A stretch of 64,000 nt of DNA from NCBI RefSeq assembly GCF_000002995.4, contig NW_025062478.1, positions 4,440,001-4,504,000 of the forward strand, written 5' to 3'. This document shows, one piece after another, positions 57,806 to 64,000 of this stretch. The notes under the pieces were generated by a model that did not search any database, had not been told where the DNA came from, and worked only from the letters and a program-made list of their open reading frames with translations. Position numbers and translations under genes: made by a program. Source of the DNA: Brugia malayi. Its lineage: Eukaryota; Nematoda; Chromadorea; Rhabditida; Onchocercidae. Each line of letters begins with the position of its first letter. Position 1 is the first letter of the stretch.

Positions 57806-59965
57806 TATTTTCATCGATCATTTCAAAAGGAAACATTTGTTTTAGCTTTCTGTGTATGTGTCACATCTCTAAACTTTTTCAAATTGTACATTCGAGATGA
57901 GATGATAGAAAAGGATGGATGAATAGTTTGAAATGTTTTTGTTGATTAATTCAAGTGAAAAATCTTAACTTAATAAACGAATGCATTGATTGATATGTGT
58001 TCCTAAAACATACGATATTTTTGCCCGATATTTGAAATTCTTAAAATTGGTATACAGGTGTCACCCAAACTTGTACAGCTCTCCTGTGTTCCAATTGCAG
58101 TTGCTTTTTTTTTAATTTTGTTTTTTGTTTCAAATACAAAATAACAGATACCTCGGATATTTTCATACCGAAAATTTGTCATTATTCAAAAGTCTTTTTT
58201 TTTTTTTGAATTCAAGCAACCAATCATTTGTTTGTTTGAAAATATGCGAAATTTATGCAAAAACTTTTATTAAAAAAAAATTAAAATACAAATTTGATGT
58301 GAACAAATAGATATTTATGAAAATGAACACTGAAATCTTTTAAGACTTTTTATCCCGTAACTTAAAAAAAAAGTTAGAACAAAAAAAAACAATGAAACAA
58401 TATAAAATTAGGAACAAACAAACAAATCTCGAAGATCTAACCTTTTTTCATCATTTTGAATAGAAATCGGCGAAGAGTAACGAAAATATGGAAATACTTC
58501 TTAGTAAATACAGATTCTGCTATTAAATAATATGAGTAACAGGAAAAGTAATCAGAAGAAATTCGATGATGTGATAAATGGGAGTAGCAGAATGAAGAGG
58601 ACAAATGATGATGGGAAGAACTGGATTACTGGATTAATTCAAGTGATGAATTTATCACAAAAGAAAATGAAATAAGAAAATTACATAAGAAATAGATATC
58701 CTTGATGAGAAAAATATTTAAAAAAAACCTATCCCGTAATTTTAAATAAACTGATAATTTGATCAGTAAAGGAATACCAAAGGAGTTACCTAAATTGTAT
58801 GACTTCAAATGAAATCGGCATTTTAAACAATCACTGGAAAACATAATTGTAATAATCATAATGTATGCTAAATATTACAATCAGATTTTAAACTCCTATT
58901 GTGAATTATTTATAAATATGAAGCGAGTAATATATTAACTCTGATTATGAAATTACAAATATGAATGAGTAATATGTTACATCGGATTTTAAGAAAACTA
59001 ATTTTTAGAAAATAACAGAAAAGCCAGATTATGTGTCCCTGAATTTTGTTTCAGTGCTCGTCACAACAATGCCCGCGCTGTAATCGTAGAAAAAAAAAAT
59101 TTTTTTTTTTTGATTGGTAATTTGATGGAAAAATTTTGAGTGATGAATAGAATTATGAATCATAATACTTAAAGAGATTCAAGATTCAACACTGACTAAC
59201 TACTTATTGCTGAGGTTAAATTTGATTTCGTTCTTGGAAATTTCTTGCTATTATTTGTTAATTTCTATAACGAGGCATCAATACCTGATACGAGGAAAAA
59301 GGAGAAAACACAAAGACAGATTAAAACGGATTTGTTGAAATTCAATATATACAAATAATAATACATAAAGGATCTAATCTTACACATATGGACAAAGGAC
59401 TCTCAATAGTCAAATGGCATGCCGGCTGTTGATGTCGTGCATCAAGGATGACAGCAGATGGGAATAAATGAAATTCGAGAATAGTCCTTAAACTATCAGT
59501 CCGGTCAGTTGGTTGCATTTGTTTAACTTATTCTGCACTATTATAATTACACTACATTAACAATTTTAAACTATTAATTCACTCACTCATCCGTTATTAG
59601 TCTTGAAAGATTGATTGGCATAATCTTGCATTAGATTTGGCAAAAATTATTGTTTGGAATTTTCTTTAAGATTATTTTTTTAAAGAAATGGAATTAGGGA
59701 TCAGAAAAAAAAAAATCTGTTTCAAATCCCACTGCTATATCAAGCTGCTGAAAGTCATAAAACCAATGACCTGATTTGAGTTTAAATTAGCAAAAATTGG
59801 AAATCTTTATAAGACTTATGAAATGAGATAGAAAAATTAGAAAAAAATTAGAAAAAAAAATTAGAAAAAAAAAAGCAAACTTTATAATCTAAAAATATTA
59901 CAGAATGAACATGTTTCACAGCTAGCATTGACAATATCATTAACAGCTAAATAAACACAACGCTT
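57806..59965. other. Convergent intergenic region
   Basis: 3' flanks of the Ly6-like gene and of the SILK/RVxF gene. AT-rich with poly-A runs, including repeated TTAGAAAAAA at about 59837-59870. No coding sequence is supported; a 77-codon minus frame at 58859-58626 has no splice or similarity support. Confidence 0.4.
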
Positions 59966-62900
59966 TTAATCGGAACCGATTCGTAGGATATGTTTATGAA
60001 TTTTTGTAGTCTCATGACAATCAGTCTTTTTGCCTTGTTCAACTACGACCACAGAATCTTCTAAAACGCATGCGGCTAAATCACATTCAATTGCTGAAAT
60101 CAGAGATCGATAATTTACTAAATGAAACCAGAAATCTTGCATTATCAATTTGTTAAACCAAAAATAAGTGCGTTCAATGTATGTACTTTAGATTTACAAT
60201 TCAATTTACCAAAAAAAAATATTTGGCAAAAAACTTACGATCCATTTCGTCTTCATTGTTGTCATTGCAAGTAGCGCAGAGTATCTAGAAACAATATTTT
60301 AATTAATAAAAATTTAGTTGCATTTCAAAAAGATTCAAATAGGAAACTGTCCAGGAAAAAAGATAGCATAATGGAATAATGGAATGAATGTTGCAGTTCT
60401 TCTAACTAGAAAAAAGAAAAAAGAATTAGAAAACTTAATGAAGTTACCGTTTCAGGATTTGAACGATGTCGTGCTTCATCATCTGTCGAATTATCTTCCG
60501 AAGTAGTTACACTGCCTTTCTTTTTCATTTTATTTTTGTGCTTTCGTTGGTTCTTTTTCTTTTGACTTAAAATAGATGAATTAGGCCGGAATGATCGCTC
60601 TTGCACTAAACGTTCACTGAATGATACACGCTTCTTTCGTGAATCTCCACCTGTAATAAATATTTACATTCCTTAAAAAAAATTTTGCCAAAATTCAAAA
60701 GAAAAAAAAAAAACACCAAACCCTATTAGAAATAACAGTAGAATAAAAAAAGAAATATAAAAAAATAAATAAAAAACCTGAGCTATTGTCATTATTCATG
60801 TCTGCAACAGTCACTTTCATTTCTTCAACCTCTCTACTTTCACATTCGGAATACGATCTAAAATCCTGTCTTAATTGAAATCGTAATACTAAATCACATT
60901 TTTTTTGTTAGAGCACTGTTTTTTGGTATAGGTATTATAATGATTTGTGGATATCATATAGCTGCTCTCACAGCCATCTTCTACAATCACTTTTCTCACA
61001 CTTTGTTCTATGAAAACCTCATCGATAAGAAGGTTTACTATTGAAATTTTCTCATTTATGATTTTTGTCATCATTATGATGTAAGGATGATCAATGCAAT
61101 CTGAAACAGCTTTATTGTTCACAGTTAAAAAAGACTGATAAAAACTGGCTTGATAATATTGCTTGATTAGAATGTTCATTGTATTTAAATGAAGAAAATT
61201 TAGAATGGTAGTTTCTTCTAAATAATACAAAAAAAAAAGATGATAAAGAAACTCTACGGATAGTGTCTAATTATTTTAATATATACAATTAATTGAGATG
61301 GAATTAGCATAAAATAATCCATCCATGCAATCCTCTCTCTCCCTCTCTGCATATACTCTCACTCACAAATCGTCATAACGACCACTTTCAAACATGGCAT
61401 TTCGATATAAAGTATAATTACTATAGTGCAGTGATGAAAGCTGTGAATAATATACTAACACCGTCACGAATAGATTTCTACTGAAAAAAAAGCATAAAGT
61501 GAGACTTGAAAATAAAAGTAGATATGCATAAAAATTTTAAGAAAGAAAAAACATGGAATTCAAAAAAAAAATATTGTCAATTTATTGTTGTGTAGCACCT
61601 AGAGAAAAATGAGATGAGCTTGCGGATAATTGAGGAAAATTATCGCCGCATGTTCAACTTAGATACACGCCAATCATCAATAGCAAGCCGCTTGAAAACA
61701 ATACCTGCATTTTTCTATTCATTGTTGAGTTTTTGTAGCCCGGGGGAATCAATGAAAGTTGGACCATAAAAGATGGAAGTAAAAGCAATAAAACAAAAAT
61801 TTAGTGGAAGACAATTCTTACTCAAAGAAAAGAACCACTTTATTACATGATATGAATATAATGTATGATATGAATATACTGAAAAATATTACCGTAGCTT
61901 AAAACATGAAAGAAATGAAACCTTAGAAAACGTCCGGCAGTGATATGTAATGTAGTGGATTTTTTCAGGATACTTTTCAGACCATTTGTTACGCTTACAC
62001 TTTCACTTGTCGACCGGCCACGTGGTATCACTTGTTGTTCGACGACTAGAACCGAAATTAGCGAGCAATATGAATTCATTTTTTTTTTAATTTATTCAAG
62101 TTAGTCGATAAATTAAAAACTTAAAGTAATAACCACCAAGACAGAAATCTATTTTATGGCATAATTCGAAAGCTCGTAGCAAATTTATGACTTATTAAAT
62201 TCAAGTTTGAAAGCATCCATTTCCAAGTACTTACCGTATTGGAAAGGAACATTGCTGACTGAAATTGGTGAGCATCCAGGTGATGAGGCAGGTGAACTGT
62301 TCGATGAACTAAGTGATGACATGCCCGAATCGATGCTACCTACTGGACTGTTAAATCTGAAGAAATCTTAACAATTACTTTGGAATAGAAAATCAATCGC
62401 AGTGAAAAAAGTGTTGTGTGAATCAAAAATTAAGAAATGACTGTAAGATCAATAAAAGCATTTTTTTTATTATTTAAAGGTGATTTGTGCTCCCTTTTTC
62501 AATTTCAATGGATGGAAGTATATTATGTGGGAAAAAAACACGCATTAATTTTTACAATCGCTTGCAAGAGATCACATCAATTAAAAGACAACCTTACAAA
62601 AAGGAGAAAAAATTGCCCTTTTCCAACAGTTGTTTTTGAAAAAAAAAGAAATTTTTTAATCATTGAAAGTTTCTAAAAGTTTAAAAATAAGCAATAAATA
62701 GATATATTATTGAAACGGAATAAGCTACTTATAAAGTAATCACAAGAAGTTCTTTTAAATTTTAATCAACATTAGAATAACGATTATTGTTAGCCGTAAA
62801 GTTCTGAAAAGTTTGATGACAGTATATTTAATGTCAACCTCTAATCATATCAGCGAATTTCACCTCTAAAAATCAGTGGACATACCCAGCCATGAAATTA

Positions 62901-63064
62901 ATTGTTGCTTCAGTGGCGGAATGCTGTTGTTGATGATTGCCAGAATTAACAATGACTTGCAATGGTGATACAGCCAACTTAGCAACCGAATCGACTTTCT
63001 CAAATACCTCAGAATCGTTGTTTGGTATTTTCGTAAATGCTACATTGAAAGTCTTCTTTGTCAT
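59966..63064 (-). CDS. Unrecognised protein with SILK and RVxF PP1-docking motifs
   Basis: Seven exons, 5' to 3': 63064-62886, 62356-62235, 62045-61922, 60857-60778, 60650-60448, 60284-60239 and 60093-59966; phases agree throughout, 293 aa. The ATG follows TTTTATAG by six bases. I do not recognise an orthologue. The chain is mostly polar: a Ser-rich segment (SSLSSSNSSPASSPGCSPIS, about residues 73-92), then KSILKK (SILK at 125-128), then KKRVSFSE (RVSF at 176-179) and a Lys-rich stretch (QKKKNQRKHKNKMKKK). SILK preceding RVxF is the known paired docking arrangement of protein phosphatase 1 regulators, so a PP1-targeting role is inferred. The basic stretch may be a nuclear localisation signal. 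The C-terminus has several Cys (LCATCND, CDLAAC). The exon 3 donor is AAG before GTTTCA; an alternative donor (GTAATA at 61891) is in phase with another open stretch in the intron. Confidence 0.78.
60894..61226 (-). other. Possible alternative exon in intron 3 of the SILK/RVxF gene
   Basis: A TTGTATTATTTAG acceptor is followed by 110 open codons ending in TAG at 60894. The sequence begins EETTILNFLHLNTMNILIKQ and contains KVIVEDGCESSYMISTNHYN. It is in phase with an alternative longer exon 3 ending at about 61892 (donor GTAATA), giving a truncated isoform without the RVSF motif. An open run this long can occur by chance in 64 kb of AT-rich DNA. Confidence 0.25.
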
Positions 63065-64000
63065 ACTTCCCTATAAAAATTTAATTAACTCAAATGTAAT
63101 TACTCGTATGCGATATATGCACTTGAATCATTACTTGTACTTATGAAAATACATGCATTATCTGATGTATTTAGGCAAAACAATAAAGTTTAAACGAATC
63201 CCGATTTTATTTCAGCAACTTTATAATTAGCAAATAATTCTTATGATATATACTAACACAGTTGCTACCTATTATCTTATTATTGATATTAGTGTAATAA
63301 TCGTTAAACTAATTAGTCTGTCAGAACATACAACTTCATAATTCATTCCAGTATATTTCAATGTTATACAAAAGATGGAAAGTGTCCGACATTTGCTAAA
63401 AGCCAATGACAGTTGGAATGAGAAAAATACAGAAAGCCATCAGACAACTGCTGCTCTCATCAAGTATTGAAAGAAGAACAGAGACCAGTATCTCTCATTC
63501 ATTGATAATATGATGATGAATTGTTGCATCATTTTGAAGAATATGCATATGTCATTTTGATTCAGTCATCAATATAAGGAGAAAGACAAATGAGAAAACA
63601 TCCCGCTAAGAGGTAGTGGATATTTCCCGAAAGAAAAAGAGGCACCTAAAGAGGAGACAGAGAGAGAGGGACAGGGGACTTTTTCTAATTCCTTTCACAT
63701 AGGAGAATTTCCTTTGCAAAAAAAAAAGAAAAAATTGCTTCGAACAACAAAAAGTGAGGGTTTACGATAATCACACCACATAAACTAAGGCCATCTGTTA
63801 GAAAATATCGATGAGAAAAGCAATATAAGTGAAACGTGCTGCTGCGCTATTTCCTATATTGCGCCTTGTGACACACTGAGAGAGCATTGCGCATCAACCA
63901 TCTATTATGGTGCAATTATATGACATCGAAATATCGCATGAAATAAAAAAGAATTCTTCTATGACAGAGCACAACTAACATACCATTCTTCCACTACTTT
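63065..64000. other. Upstream region of the SILK/RVxF gene
   Basis: About 0.9 kb upstream of the minus-strand gene. No coding exon is recognised. It includes GA-rich sequence near 63650-63680 and a less AT-rich stretch at 63835-63905 (around GTGCTGCTGCGC and TTGCGCCTTG) that may be promoter. Confidence 0.35.

Noticed and set aside
62437..62676. 79-codon plus-strand frame
   Set aside because: It lies in intron 1 of the minus-strand SILK/RVxF gene, with no acceptor, donor or family features.

Overview
The window looks like nuclear DNA of a parasitic nematode, probably clade III (filarial-like). It is very AT-rich, its short coding exons sit in small introns with (T)nCAG/TTTAG acceptors, and several start codons follow closely after an acceptor-like TTTNAG, as expected for spliced-leader trans-splicing. 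The exon structures come from manual reading: each CDS below keeps one reading frame across all junctions. Species cannot be fixed from this sequence.

Layout: (1) 0.9-1.4 kb, minus strand: first coding exons of a beta-spectrin, most like the beta-heavy type (SMA-1/Karst), running off the left edge. (2) 1.4-13.4 kb: long gene-poor AT-rich stretch with microsatellites and a 74-bp minisatellite. (3) 13.4-16.8 kb, plus: 8-exon gene for an adenosine deaminase-like (ADAL/MAPDA family) protein in which every zinc ligand and the catalytic Glu are replaced, so a likely pseudoenzyme. (4) 18.7-22.0 kb, plus: 7-exon CCZ1 gene (RAB7 exchange factor subunit). (5) 23.0-27.1 kb, minus, convergent with CCZ1: 8-exon ANKS3 orthologue (ankyrin repeats, SAM domain, coiled coil). 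(6) 30.2-32.0 kb, plus: 4-exon EIF1AD, with a double direct repeat of TGACCT half-sites about 0.54 kb upstream. (7) 32-46 kb: about 14 kb without a gene I can support, containing a 21-bp minisatellite and two hairpins. (8) 46.0-51.5 kb, plus: 13-exon aminergic-type GPCR that lacks the amine-binding Asp of helix 3; one intron holds a ~650-bp TATC array. (9) 56.2-57.8 kb, plus: small secreted Ly6/uPAR-like cysteine-rich protein. (10) 60.0-63.1 kb, minus: 7-exon gene for an unrecognised protein carrying both SILK and RVxF protein phosphatase 1 docking motifs.

The genes do not form one pathway; this is an ordinary eukaryotic neighbourhood of cytoskeletal, vesicle-trafficking, ciliary-adaptor, RNA-binding and signalling genes. 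The most interesting items are the deaminase-fold pseudoenzyme, the GPCR without Asp3.32, the SILK+RVxF protein, the DR4-type half-site cluster and the two long hairpins.
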